Source: Streptomyces albiflavescens (GTDB lineage Bacteria > Actinomycetota > Actinomycetes > Streptomycetales > Streptomycetaceae). From it: a DNA stretch of 64,000 bases. Each line of letters starts with the position of its first letter. Position 1 is the first letter of the stretch. Below, piece after piece: positions 17,547 to 25,804 of this stretch. A program made the translations under genes and the position numbers. The notes under the pieces are model-generated. The model made no database searches, was not told where the DNA came from, and saw nothing but the letters and a program-made list of their open reading frames with translations. The stretch covers positions 124,001 to 188,000 of the forward strand of contig NZ_BMMM01000006.1 in NCBI RefSeq assembly GCF_014645835.1. Direction: 5' to 3'.

Positions 17547-19019
17547 CTACAGGGTCCGCAGCAGCACCGCCGGCTGTTCCACGCAGTCCGCCACATACCG
17601 TAGGAAACCGCCCGCCGTACCGCCGTCGCAGACCCGGTGGTCGAAGGCGAGCGAGAGCTGGACGACCTGGCGCACCGCCAGTTCGCCCTGGTGCACCCAG
17701 GGCTTGGGGATGATGCGGCCGACGCCGAGCATGGCCGCCTCGGGGTGGTTGATGATCGGCGTGGAGCCGTCGACGCCGAACACCCCGTAGTTGTTCAACG
17801 TGAAGGTGCCGCCGGTGAGTTCCGCGGGCGTCAGCGTCCCGGTCCGCGCCGCCTCGGTCAGCCGGGCGAACTCCGCGCTCAGCCCCTCCGCGTCGCGCGT
17901 GTGCGCGTCCCGTACGACGGGTACGACGAGGCCCCGCTCGGTCTGCGCCGCGAAGCCGAGGTGCACCTGGTCGAGCTGGACGATCTCTCGGGCCTCCATG
18001 TCGACCGTCGAGTTGAGCTCGGGGAAGCGGGCCAGCGCGGCGGTGCAGATCCGGGCCAGCAGCGCCAGCAGGGAGATCTTCGGGCCGCCCGCGGAATTCA
18101 TCGCCACGCGCGCGTGCATGAGCTCCGTCGCGTCGGCGTCCACCCAGCAGGTCGCGTCGGGTATCTCGCGACGACTGCGGGAGAGTTTGTCGGCGACGGC
18201 GCCGCGGACGCCCCGGAGGGGGACGCGGATGCCGTGCGCGGGAGTCGGCGCCCCGGTGAGCCCGGGGGAGGCGGGCGCTCCCACGCCGCGGGCGAGGGAC
18301 GGGGCCTGCAAAAACTCCCCGGGGGCAGCGGCAGGCGCCGACACGCGGGCAGGCGCAGGCGTGGGCGTCCGCATCTGACCGGCCGCCGCACGCAACGCGT
18401 ACTCCACGTCCGCCCGCAGGATCAGGCCGTCGGGCCCGGAGCCCTCCAACTCCCTCAGATCCACTCCGTTCTCCCGGGCGAGCCTGCGCACGAGCGGCGA
18501 GATGACGGGGACAGGACCCTCGGCATGCAACCGCGCGGAGTTGCGGTGACCGCCGTCGCGCGTGTCGGTGCGCTGCCCCGGCTCGCGGCCCACGGGAGCG
18601 GTGGCCGTGCGGCGGTCCTCACTCTCGGGCGGACCCGCCGGCGGCCGCACCGGAACCGCCCCGGCGGACGGCCGCACCCTCCTGCGCCGCGCCGGAGGCG
18701 CCCCCGTGCCGTACCCCACCAGCACATTGCCGGACCCCTCGTCGCCGGCGTCACCGTCGACGGAGGATGCCGGAGCACCGACGGCGACGGTCAACAGCGG
18801 CGCGCCCACGGGCAGTTCCGTGCCCTCCTCGCCGAAGCGGGCGGTGACCACACCGCCGTAGGGGCAGGGGACCTCGACCATCGCCTTGGCGGTCTCGACC
18901 TCGACGACGGGCTGGTCGACGGCGACGACGTCACCGACCTCCACCAGCCAGCGGACGATCTCCGCCTCGGTGAGCCCCTCCCCGAGGTCGGGGAGCTTGA
19001 ACTCCAACACCTGCGCCAT
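17547..19019 (-). CDS. bkdC: 2-oxoacid dehydrogenase E2 component, cluster 1
   Basis: 490 residues. Same role as the E2 at 2379 but only moderately similar. Lipoyl domain with LPDLGEGLTEAEIVRWLVEVGD and K in EVETAKAMVE; long Arg/Pro/Ala linker with PPARRRRVRPSAGA; peripheral-subunit-binding domain SPLVRRLARENGVDLRELEGSGPDGLILRADV; catalytic domain ending LSLAFDHRVCDGGTAGGF (His of DHRxxDG). ATG 19019 (MAQVLEF) has GGAGG at good spacing and overlaps the E1-beta stop by one base (TGATG). It is the last gene of the operon. Confidence 0.9.
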   Translation of the reverse strand: MAQVLEFKLPDLGEGLTEAEIVRWLVEVGDVVAVDQPVVEVETAKAMVEVPCPYGGVVTARFGEEGTELPVGAPLLTVAVGAPASSVDGDAGDEGSGNVLVGYGTGAPPARRRRVRPSAGAVPVRPPAGPPESEDRRTATAPVGREPGQRTDTRDGGHRNSARLHAEGPVPVISPLVRRLARENGVDLRELEGSGPDGLILRADVEYALRAAAGQMRTPTPAPARVSAPAAAPGEFLQAPSLARGVGAPASPGLTGAPTPAHGIRVPLRGVRGAVADKLSRSRREIPDATCWVDADATELMHARVAMNSAGGPKISLLALLARICTAALARFPELNSTVDMEAREIVQLDQVHLGFAAQTERGLVVPVVRDAHTRDAEGLSAEFARLTEAARTGTLTPAELTGGTFTLNNYGVFGVDGSTPIINHPEAAMLGVGRIIPKPWVHQGELAVRQVVQLSLAFDHRVCDGGTAGGFLRYVADCVEQPAVLLRTL

Positions 19020-20023
19020 CAGCTGTCCGCCTCCCACTGAAGACGCCCCACGGCGTCCAGGATCCGGTCGACGCCGGGCAGATGGTGCCGCTCCAGCATC
19101 GGCGGCGGATACGGGATGTCGAACCCGGCCACGCGCAGCACCGGCGCCTCCAGGTAGTGGAAGCAGCGCTCGGTCACGCGGGCCGCGATCTCCCCGCCCG
19201 GGCCGCCGAACCCGCCCGACTCGTGCACGACGACCGCGCGTCCGGTCCGCCGCACCGAGGCCGACACCGTCTCGTCGTCGAACGGCACCAGCGAGCGCAG
19301 ATCGACGACTTCGAGGTCCCAGCCCTCGGCCCGCGCCGCCTCGGCGGCTTCGAGGCAGACGGGCACGGACGGCCCGTATGTGATGAGCGTGGCGCTCCGG
19401 CCGGAGCGCCGCACCACCGCGCGGCCTATCGGTTCAACGGCCGGCGGCTCGTCCGGGTTCCAGGAATCCTTCGACCAGTACAGCCGCTTGGGCTCCAGGA
19501 AGACGACCGGGTCGTCGGAGGCTATGGCGGCGCGCAGCAGCCCGTAGGCGTCGGCGACCGTCGCGGGCGTGACGACATGGAGCCCCGGAGTCGCCATGTA
19601 GTACGCCTCGGAGGAGTCGCTGTGGTGCTCGACGCCGCCGATGCCGCCGCCGTAGGGAACGCGGATCGTGATGGGGAGCGGCATGGCGCCCCGCGTGCGG
19701 TTGCGCATCCGCGCGACATGGCTGATCAGCTGCTCGAACGCGGGGTACGCGAACGCGTCGAACTGCATCTCCACGACCGGCCTCAGGCCGTACATGGCCA
19801 TGCCGACGGCCGTCCCGAGGATGCCCGCCTCGGCCAGCGGGGTGTCCGTACAGCGGTCCTCGCCGAACTCCTTGGCGAGCCCGTCGGTGACCCGGAAGAC
19901 ACCGCCGAGGGTGCCGACGTCCTCGCCCATGACGTGGACCGTCGGGTCGGCGGCCATGGAGTCGCGCAGGGCCCGCCCGAGGGCCTGCGCCATGGTCGCC
20001 GGTTTGAGAGCAACGGTCGTCAT
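19019..20023 (-). CDS. bkdB: 2-oxoacid dehydrogenase E1 beta subunit, cluster 1
   Basis: 334 residues. VMGEDVGTLGGVFRVTDGLAKEFGEDRC, DTPLAEAGILGTAVGMAM, RVPYGGGIGGVEHHSDSSEAYY, FLEPKRLYW and the swivel-domain VVVHESGGFGGPGGEIAARVTERCFHYLEAPV are all standard. ATG 20023 follows AGGAG and overlaps the E1-alpha stop (ATGA). It pairs with the E1-alpha at 20020-21180 to decarboxylate branched-chain 2-oxoacids. Confidence 0.93.
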   Translation of the reverse strand: MTTVALKPATMAQALGRALRDSMAADPTVHVMGEDVGTLGGVFRVTDGLAKEFGEDRCTDTPLAEAGILGTAVGMAMYGLRPVVEMQFDAFAYPAFEQLISHVARMRNRTRGAMPLPITIRVPYGGGIGGVEHHSDSSEAYYMATPGLHVVTPATVADAYGLLRAAIASDDPVVFLEPKRLYWSKDSWNPDEPPAVEPIGRAVVRRSGRSATLITYGPSVPVCLEAAEAARAEGWDLEVVDLRSLVPFDDETVSASVRRTGRAVVVHESGGFGGPGGEIAARVTERCFHYLEAPVLRVAGFDIPYPPPMLERHHLPGVDRILDAVGRLQWEADS

Positions 20024-21180
20024 CGCCCGGCTCCTTCCGGCCCGTGGTGATGCGGACCGTCCGCCTCGGCGTCGAGCTCGGCCCTCAACTGGGTCTCCTG
20101 CTCGAGCAGTTGAGTGGTGGGTTGGGCATACACATGGGCGAACAGATCCATGGGGTCGAGCACCGGGTCCTGGTTCATGCGCTCGCGCAGATCCGCGGCC
20201 ATCGTCTCGGCGTCCTCGCGCGCGGCCCGGATGGCTTCGTCGTCGAGCAGCCCGCGTTCGGTCAACTCGTGCTCCAGGAGCGCGATCGGGTCGTGCCCGC
20301 GCCAGGTCTCCACCTCGGCGTCGCCGCGGTAGCGGGTCGCGTCGTCGGCGTTGGTGTGGGCGTCGATGCGGTAGGTGACGGCTTCGACGAGCGTCGGACC
20401 GCCTCCCGCGCGCGCGTGGGCGATGGCCTCGCCGAGCACCTGGTGGACCGCCGCCGCGTCGTTGCCGTCCACCAGCCGGCCCGGCATCCCGTAGCCGACG
20501 GCCTTGTGGGCCAGCGACGGGGCGGCGGTCTGCTTGGCGAGCGGGACGGAGATGGCGAAGCCGTTGTTCTGGACGAGGAAGACGACCGGGGCCTGCCAGA
20601 CGGCGGCGAAGTTCAGTGCCTCGTGGAAGTCGCCCTCGCTGGTGCCGCCGTCGCCGACCAGGGCGAGCGCGACCACGTCGTCGCCCTTGAGTCGCGCGGC
20701 GTGCGCGAGGCCCACGGCGTGCGGGAGCTGTGTCGCGAGGGGGGTGCACAGGGGCGCGATGCGGTGCTCGCGGGGGTCGTACCCGGTGTGCCAGTCGCCG
20801 CGCAGGAGGGTGAGGGCCTGGACGGGGTCGAGGCCGCGGGCGACCGCCGCGAGGGTGTCGCGGTAGCTGGGAAAGAGCCAGTCACGGTCTTCCAGGACCA
20901 GCGCGGCGGCGACCTCGCAGGCCTCCTGGCCGGTGCTGGAGGGGTAGACGGCGAGGCGGCCCTGCTTGGTGAGGGCCGTGGCCTGCGTGTTGTAACGGCG
21001 GCCACGTACCAGTTCCGCGTACAGACGGCGCAGCAGGCCCGGGTCGACCTGCGCGGCCGCCTCGGTGCCGAGGACGCGATACGGCAGCGCGTCGGGCAGC
21101 AGCGGCGCGGGGTCGGTACGGGGCTGCCAGGCGGGCGGCGGCGTGGGCCGGTAAGCGCCTCGCTGCTCCATGACCGTCAT
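20020..21180 (-). CDS. bkdA: 2-oxoacid dehydrogenase E1 alpha subunit, cluster 1
   Basis: 386 residues. Thiamine-diphosphate motif VGDGGTSEGDFHEALNFAAVWQAPVVFLVQNNG (GDG then NN), and YRIDAHTNADDATRYRGD for the phosphorylation-loop region. Start at ATG 21180 is strongly supported by AGGAGGT seven bases upstream. It is the first gene of the operon and divergent from bkdR. The leader contains a 14-bp palindrome (21224-21237) and an ACCG-N6-CGGT site (21240-21253), and a DnaA-box-like TGTGGACAA at 21288. Confidence 0.93.
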   Translation of the reverse strand: MTVMEQRGAYRPTPPPAWQPRTDPAPLLPDALPYRVLGTEAAAQVDPGLLRRLYAELVRGRRYNTQATALTKQGRLAVYPSSTGQEACEVAAALVLEDRDWLFPSYRDTLAAVARGLDPVQALTLLRGDWHTGYDPREHRIAPLCTPLATQLPHAVGLAHAARLKGDDVVALALVGDGGTSEGDFHEALNFAAVWQAPVVFLVQNNGFAISVPLAKQTAAPSLAHKAVGYGMPGRLVDGNDAAAVHQVLGEAIAHARAGGGPTLVEAVTYRIDAHTNADDATRYRGDAEVETWRGHDPIALLEHELTERGLLDDEAIRAAREDAETMAADLRERMNQDPVLDPMDLFAHVYAQPTTQLLEQETQLRAELDAEADGPHHHGPEGAGR

Positions 21181-21223
21181 AACGGCACCTCCTCGTGGGA
21201 GCGGCTTCAGGCGCACCACGGGT

Positions 21224-21237
21224 GTGAGGCGCCTCAC
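21224..21237. promoter_or_regulatory. 14-bp palindrome before bkdA
   Basis: GTGAGGCGCCTCAC, perfect, 44-57 bases upstream of the E1-alpha start. It may be an operator or a leader hairpin. Confidence 0.5.
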
Positions 21238-21239
21238 CT

Positions 21240-21253
21240 ACCGATTGTTCGGT
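21240..21253. promoter_or_regulatory. PaaR-like TetR operator before bkdA (variant)
   Basis: ACCGATTGTTCGGT. It matches the ACCGNNCGNNCGGT pattern of the sites at 24017 and 29253 except for TG in place of the central CG. Confidence 0.5.
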
Positions 21254-21316
21254 CGTCGGCACATTTTGGCTACAGGCACCGCCAGGCTGTGGACAAACGG
21301 TCCTGCACAGCCTGAG

Positions 21317-21335
21317 ATGGACGCAGTACGTCCAT
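21317..21335. promoter_or_regulatory. Inverted repeat before bkdR, candidate BkdR operator
   Basis: ATGGACG CAGTA CGTCCAT, perfect 7-bp arms, ending 20 bases before the bkdR start. It is well placed for autoregulation of the Lrp-type gene. Confidence 0.5.
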
Positions 21336-21354
21336 GGTAGGGAGGCGGGGGGAC

Positions 21355-21855
21355 ATGGCACCTGAACAAATGGCCGAGCCACCGGAGGCCGGCCCCGCCG
21401 TTCCGCCCGCCCGCCCGCTCGACGCCATCGATCAGGACATCCTGCAGATGCTCCAGGCGGACGGCCGCGCCTCGATACGTTCCGTGGCCGAACGCGTCCA
21501 TGTGTCGCGGGCCAACGCCTACGCACGGATCAACCGTCTCATCGAGGACGGCGTGATCCGCGGCTTCGGGGCGCGCGTCAACCACGAGCGCGCCGGCCAG
21601 GGCACTTCGGCGTACATCACCCTCAAGATCGTGCAGAACTCCTGGCGCACGGTGCGCGAGCAGCTGAGGATGCTCCCGGGGGCCTCTCACATCGCCCTGG
21701 TGGGCGGCGACTTCGACGTACTGCTCCTCGTGCACACGCCGGACAACAAAGCACTCCGCGAGCTGGTGCTCACCCGTCTCCAGGCCATCCCGGAGGTGCT
21801 CAGTACGCGCACCCTGCTGGTCTTCGAGGAGGAGGACCTGGAACCGGAGGGCTGA
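21355..21855 (+). CDS. bkdR: Lrp/AsnC-family regulator BkdR
   Basis: 166 residues. N-terminal winged helix: LDAIDQDILQMLQADGRASIRSVAERVHVSRANAYARINRLIEDGVIRGFGARVNHERAG, the AsnC signature. C-terminal RAM ligand domain: AYITLKIVQNSWRTVREQLRMLPGASHIALVGGDFDVLLLVHTPDNKALRELVLTRLQAIPEVLSTRTLLVFEEE. The ATG at 21355 is preferred because GGGAGGCGGGGGG precedes it; an in-frame ATG at 21334 has no site. It is divergent from the bkdABC operon, the arrangement known in Streptomyces where BkdR controls branched-chain oxoacid dehydrogenase genes. Ligand expected to be an amino acid. Confidence 0.9.
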   Translation: MAPEQMAEPPEAGPAVPPARPLDAIDQDILQMLQADGRASIRSVAERVHVSRANAYARINRLIEDGVIRGFGARVNHERAGQGTSAYITLKIVQNSWRTVREQLRMLPGASHIALVGGDFDVLLLVHTPDNKALRELVLTRLQAIPEVLSTRTLLVFEEEDLEPEG

Positions 21856-21858
21856 GTC

Positions 21859-22449
21859 TCAGCGCTCGCTGCGCAGTCCCCCGAAGACCAACTGCACCAC
21901 CGCGTCGGCCACTTCCCGCTCGGCCATGCCCCGCCCGTCCGGCCGGTACCACTCCGCGATCGAGTTGATCATCCCGAACACCAGCCGGGTCGCGAGCCGG
22001 ACCTCCACGTCGCCGCGGACGTCCCCGTCGGCGGCCGCGGCCTTCAGGAGTTCGGCCACCTGGTGGTCGAACTCGCGGCGCCGCTCCAGGGCCCAGCGCT
22101 CGGTGTCCGTGTTGCCGCGCACGCGCAGCAGCAGCGTCACATACGGAAGTTCGGCGGTGAGCACCTCGACCATGCGCCGTACGACGTACTCCAGGCGCTC
22201 CACGGCACGACCCACGCGCGCGTGCTCCTCGTCGAGGATCCCGAAGAGGCCGTCGAGGGCCCGGCTGACGGCCCGGCGCAGCAGCTCCTCCTTGCCCGAG
22301 ACGTGGTGGTATATCGACGACTTGGAGATGCCGGCCGCCTTGGAGAGGTGCTCCATGGAGGTGCCGTCGTAGCCGCGCTCGTTGAAGACCTGGACGGCGA
22401 CGGAGAGCAGGCTCTCCGGGGTGTAGGTGTCGCGTTTGGCGGTGGTCAT
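21859..22449 (-). CDS. paaR: TetR-family regulator, probable phenylacetate repressor (PaaR-like)
   Basis: 196 residues. TetR helix-turn-helix at the N-terminus: YTPESLLSVAVQVFNERGYDGTSMEHLSKAAGISKSSIYHHVSGKEELLRRAV. The C-terminal ligand domain is typical of the family (VVRRMVEVLTAELPYVTLLLRVRG, IAEWYRPDGRGMAEREVADAVVQLVFGGL). ATG 22449 overlaps the stop of the 3-hydroxyacyl-CoA dehydrogenase gene (ATGA), so it is co-translated with a pathway enzyme. Three copies of an ACCG-N6-CGGT operator near paa and bkd genes fit the known actinobacterial PaaR site. A phenylacetyl-CoA ligand is inferred from that family, not shown here. Confidence 0.78.
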   Translation of the reverse strand: MTTAKRDTYTPESLLSVAVQVFNERGYDGTSMEHLSKAAGISKSSIYHHVSGKEELLRRAVSRALDGLFGILDEEHARVGRAVERLEYVVRRMVEVLTAELPYVTLLLRVRGNTDTERWALERRREFDHQVAELLKAAAADGDVRGDVEVRLATRLVFGMINSIAEWYRPDGRGMAEREVADAVVQLVFGGLRSER

Positions 22450-23960
22450 GAGGTGCCATCCCGCTTCTCGGAGGCGTACGCGTGGCGGTAGAGCGCGAGG
22501 GACGGCGCGTAGCGCCCGGAGGGGTCGCGCTGGTGCAGATCGTCCAGGACGGAGCACGCCCAGCTCCTGCCGAGCCTGCGGCTCCACTCGAAGGGCCCCA
22601 GGGGGTAGTTGACGCCGAGCCGCATCGCGGTGTCGATGTCCTCCTCGGTGGCCACGCCCTTGGCGACGGCGTCGTGCGCCAGGTCGACGATCCGGGCCAC
22701 GGTCCGGGCGACGATCATGCCGGGGACGTCCCCGATGACGCTGACGTCCTTGCCGAGCGCCTGGAAGAGTCCGACGGCCTCGGAGAGCGTCTGAGGAGCG
22801 GTGTCCTGGGAGGCCGACAGGGCGATCCGGGTCGCCTTGCGGTAGTCGAGCGCCAGGTCGAAGTAGACGACGTCGCGGAACTCCACCGAGGTCTGGCCGT
22901 CGGCGAGGACCAGTTGGCCGCCGCTGGGCAGCACCAGGCGGGTTCCGTGGTCCTCCTCGTCCTCGCGGACCTGGATGCCGGCCTCGCGGATCAGGGCGAG
23001 CAGTTCGGAGGCCGGGCCCAGATCGCCCTCGGCGACGACGTACGCGGGCGCCTGCGCCTTCTCGGCGGTGTGCGGTTCGGAGCGCTCGGCGTCGTCCGCG
23101 TAGTCGTACCAGCCGTGTCCCGTCTTGCGGCCGAGCCGGCCGGACTCGACGAGCCGCCGCTGGGCGAGCGAGGGCGTGAAGCGCACGTCCTGGAAGAAGG
23201 ACTGCCACACGGAGTGCGTGACGGACTCGTTGACGTCCTGGCCGATCAGGTCGGTGAGCTCGAAGGCGCCCATCCTGAAGCCGCCGGATTCCCGCAGGAC
23301 CGCGTCGATGGTGGCCGGGTCGGCGGCCTGGGCCTCGTACACCGCGAAGGCCTCGGCGTAGAAGGGCCGCGCGATGCGGTTGACGATGAACCCGGGGGTG
23401 TCGGCACAGGCCACCGGGGTCTTCCCCCAGGCGCGGGCCGTCTCGTACGCGCGCGTGGCCGACGAGAAGTCGCTCGCGTACCCGGAGACGACCTCCACGA
23501 GGGGCAGCAGGGGCGCGGGGTTGAAGAAGTGCAGTCCGACCAGGCGGCCGGGGTTGCGCAGGGCGCCGCCGATGGCCGTGACGGACAGGGAGGAGGTGTT
23601 GGTGGCGAGCAGGCAGTCGTCCTCGACGATGTCCTCGAGATCGCGGAACAGCTGCTGTTTCACGTCGAGTTGCTCGAGCACCGCCTCCACGACGAGCACG
23701 CAGTCCGCGAGGTCGGCGAGGCTCCCGGCCGGCTGGAGCCGGGCTCGGGCGGCGTCCCGGTCGGCGCCGGTGAGCCGGTCCTTCTCGACGAGCCGGTCGA
23801 GGCGGGCGCCGATCGCTTCGGCCGCCGCGTCGGCACGCCCGGGAACGGCGTCGTAGAGCCGCACGGGATGGCCCGCCACCAGCGCGACCTGGGCGATGCC
23901 CTGGCCCATGGTGCCGGTGCCGACGACGGCTACGGGGCGGCTCAGGTCGAGTGCTGTCAT
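22446..23960 (-). CDS. paaH: 3-hydroxyacyl-CoA dehydrogenase of phenylacetate catabolism
   Basis: 504 residues, the length of PaaH/PaaC enzymes with duplicated C-terminal domains. NAD-binding motif VAVVGTGTMGQGIAQVALVAGH; VVEAVLEQLDVKQQLF; NTSSLSV; LVGLHFFNPAPLLPLVEVV with the catalytic His; TPGFIVNRIARPFYAEAF. Then come a first helical domain (GGFRMGAFELTDLIG) and a second, more divergent one (PGMIVARTVARIVDLAHDAVAKGVA ... LGVNYPLGPFEWSRRLG). It oxidises 3-hydroxyadipyl-CoA to the 3-oxo acid late in the phenylacetate pathway. ATG 23960 follows GGGAGG. It is divergent from paaN and first in a two-gene unit with the TetR gene. Confidence 0.88.
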   Translation of the reverse strand: MTALDLSRPVAVVGTGTMGQGIAQVALVAGHPVRLYDAVPGRADAAAEAIGARLDRLVEKDRLTGADRDAARARLQPAGSLADLADCVLVVEAVLEQLDVKQQLFRDLEDIVEDDCLLATNTSSLSVTAIGGALRNPGRLVGLHFFNPAPLLPLVEVVSGYASDFSSATRAYETARAWGKTPVACADTPGFIVNRIARPFYAEAFAVYEAQAADPATIDAVLRESGGFRMGAFELTDLIGQDVNESVTHSVWQSFFQDVRFTPSLAQRRLVESGRLGRKTGHGWYDYADDAERSEPHTAEKAQAPAYVVAEGDLGPASELLALIREAGIQVREDEEDHGTRLVLPSGGQLVLADGQTSVEFRDVVYFDLALDYRKATRIALSASQDTAPQTLSEAVGLFQALGKDVSVIGDVPGMIVARTVARIVDLAHDAVAKGVATEEDIDTAMRLGVNYPLGPFEWSRRLGRSWACSVLDDLHQRDPSGRYAPSLALYRHAYASEKRDGTS

Positions 23961-24016
23961 GTGCGCGATCCTCCCGCACGGGGTTTTCCACAGATGCGGC
24001 GGACCCCCTTGTCCCG

Positions 24017-24030
24017 ACCGATCGTTCGGT
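24017..24030. promoter_or_regulatory. PaaR-like TetR operator between paaH and paaN
   Basis: ACCGATCGTTCGGT, an exact match to ACCGNNCGNNCGGT, in the 148-bp gap of the divergent genes. One site could repress both promoters. TACTCT follows directly and may be the -10 for paaN. Confidence 0.75.
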
Positions 24031-24108
24031 TACTCTAACTCTGTCCGGCTGTTTCTGCCCAGGTCATGAGTTCAACGAAGAACTCTTGAGACGAGGAGTT
24101 GGTCCCGC

Positions 24109-25800
24109 ATGACCGCCGAACTGTCCGCGCACCAGCTGATCGCGCAGCACCGGCCCACTCTCGATCAGGCGCTGGAAGCCATCCGCACGCGCGCGTACTG
24201 GTCCCCGCACCCCGAGCACCCCAAGGCGTACGGCGAGAACGGCAGCCTGGGCATGGCGGAAGGCAAGGACGCCTTCGACGCCCTCCTGGGCACCCGCCTC
24301 GACCTCGGCCAGCCCGGCACGGACGACTGGGTGGGCGAGGAGAAGTCGCCGTACGGCATCGATCTGGGCGTCGCGTACCCGCACGCGGACCTCGACGTGC
24401 TGCTGCCCGCCATGCGGGCCGGACAGCGCGCCTGGCGCGACGCGGGCGCGGAGATCCGCGCTGTGGTCTGTCTGGAGATCCTCAAGCGCATCAGCGACCG
24501 GACGCACGAGTTCGCGCACGCGGTCATGCACACCAGCGGCCAGGCCTTCATGATGGCGTTCCAGGCGGGCGGCCCGCACGCGCAGGACCGCGGTATGGAG
24601 GCGGTGGCGTACGCGTACGTGGAGCAGGTCCGCACCCCGGACAACGCCGAGTGGACCAAGCCCCAGGGCAAGCGCGACCCGCTCGCGCTGACCAAGCAGT
24701 TCACGCCCGTCCCGCGCGGCATCGCGCTGGTGATCGGCTGCAACACCTTCCCGACGTGGAACGGCTACCCGGGTCTGTTCGCCTCCCTCGCCACCGGCAA
24801 CGCGGTCCTGGTGAAGCCCCACCCGCGCGCGGTGCTGCCGCTCGCGCTCACCGTCCAGGTCGCGCGCGAGGTGCTCGCCGAAGCGGGCTTCGACCCGAAC
24901 CTGGTGGCGCTGGCCGCCGAGCGCCCCGGAGAGGGCATCGCCAAGACCCTGGCGGTCCGGCCCGAGATCCGGATCATCGACTACACGGGCTCGACGGCGT
25001 TCGGCGACTGGCTGGAGGCCAACGCCCGCCAGGCGCAGGTCTACACGGAGAAGGCCGGCGTCAACACGGTGATCGTGGAGTCGACCGACGACTACAAGGG
25101 GATGCTGTCCAACCTGGCGTTCTCCCTGTCCCTGTACAGCGGCCAGATGTGCACGACCCCGCAGAACCTGCTGATCCCCCGTGACGGCATCCGCACGGAC
25201 GAGGGCCCCAAGTCCTACGACGAGGTGGTCGCCGACCTCGCGAAGTCGGTCGGCGGACTCCTCGGAGACGACGCCCGGGCCAACGCGCTGCTCGGCGCCA
25301 TCGTGAACCCGGACGTGAAGGCCCGCCTGGAGGCCGCCACCGGTCTCGGCGAGGTCGCCCTCCCCTCGCGGGAGATCAGCAACCCGGAGTTCCCGAACGC
25401 GGTCGTCCGTACGCCGTTGATCGTGAAGCTCGACGGCGCCAAGCCGGACGACGAATCGGCCTACATGAGCGAGTGCTTCGGGCCCGTCTCCTTCGCCGTC
25501 GCGGTCGACTCGGCCGCGGACGCCGTGGAGCTGCTGCGCCGCACCATCAGGGACAAGGGCGCGATGACGGTCGGCGCGTACACCAGCGACGAGGAGGTCG
25601 AGCAGGCCGTGCAGGAGGCCTGCCTGGAGGAGTGCGCCCAGCTCTCCCTGAACCTCACGGGCGGGGTGTACGTCAACCAGACGGCGGCCTTCTCGGACTT
25701 CCACGGCTCGGGCGGCAACGCGGCCGCCAACGCCGCGCTGTGCGACGGGGCGTTCGTCGCCAACCGCTTCCGGGTGGTCGAAGTACGCCGGGAGGCGTAA
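24109..25800 (+). CDS. paaN: Phenylacetic acid degradation protein PaaN (aldehyde dehydrogenase-like)
   Basis: 563 residues. It has aldehyde-dehydrogenase folds: substrate-side ALTKQFTPVPRGIALVIGCNTFPTWNGYPGLFASLATGNAVLVKPHPRAVLP, NAD-region IIDYTGSTAFGDWLEANA, and catalytic Cys in LYSGQMCTTPQNLLIP. It lacks a C-terminal MaoC hydratase domain, so it matches the stand-alone PaaN type that acts on the ring-opened aldehyde or semialdehyde intermediate. ATG 24109 follows GAGGAG. It is followed five bases on by a convergent TrmH-type gene with no obvious terminator. Confidence 0.88.
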   Translation: MTAELSAHQLIAQHRPTLDQALEAIRTRAYWSPHPEHPKAYGENGSLGMAEGKDAFDALLGTRLDLGQPGTDDWVGEEKSPYGIDLGVAYPHADLDVLLPAMRAGQRAWRDAGAEIRAVVCLEILKRISDRTHEFAHAVMHTSGQAFMMAFQAGGPHAQDRGMEAVAYAYVEQVRTPDNAEWTKPQGKRDPLALTKQFTPVPRGIALVIGCNTFPTWNGYPGLFASLATGNAVLVKPHPRAVLPLALTVQVAREVLAEAGFDPNLVALAAERPGEGIAKTLAVRPEIRIIDYTGSTAFGDWLEANARQAQVYTEKAGVNTVIVESTDDYKGMLSNLAFSLSLYSGQMCTTPQNLLIPRDGIRTDEGPKSYDEVVADLAKSVGGLLGDDARANALLGAIVNPDVKARLEAATGLGEVALPSREISNPEFPNAVVRTPLIVKLDGAKPDDESAYMSECFGPVSFAVAVDSAADAVELLRRTIRDKGAMTVGAYTSDEEVEQAVQEACLEECAQLSLNLTGGVYVNQTAAFSDFHGSGGNAAANAALCDGAFVANRFRVVEVRREA

Positions 25801-25804
25801 GCGG

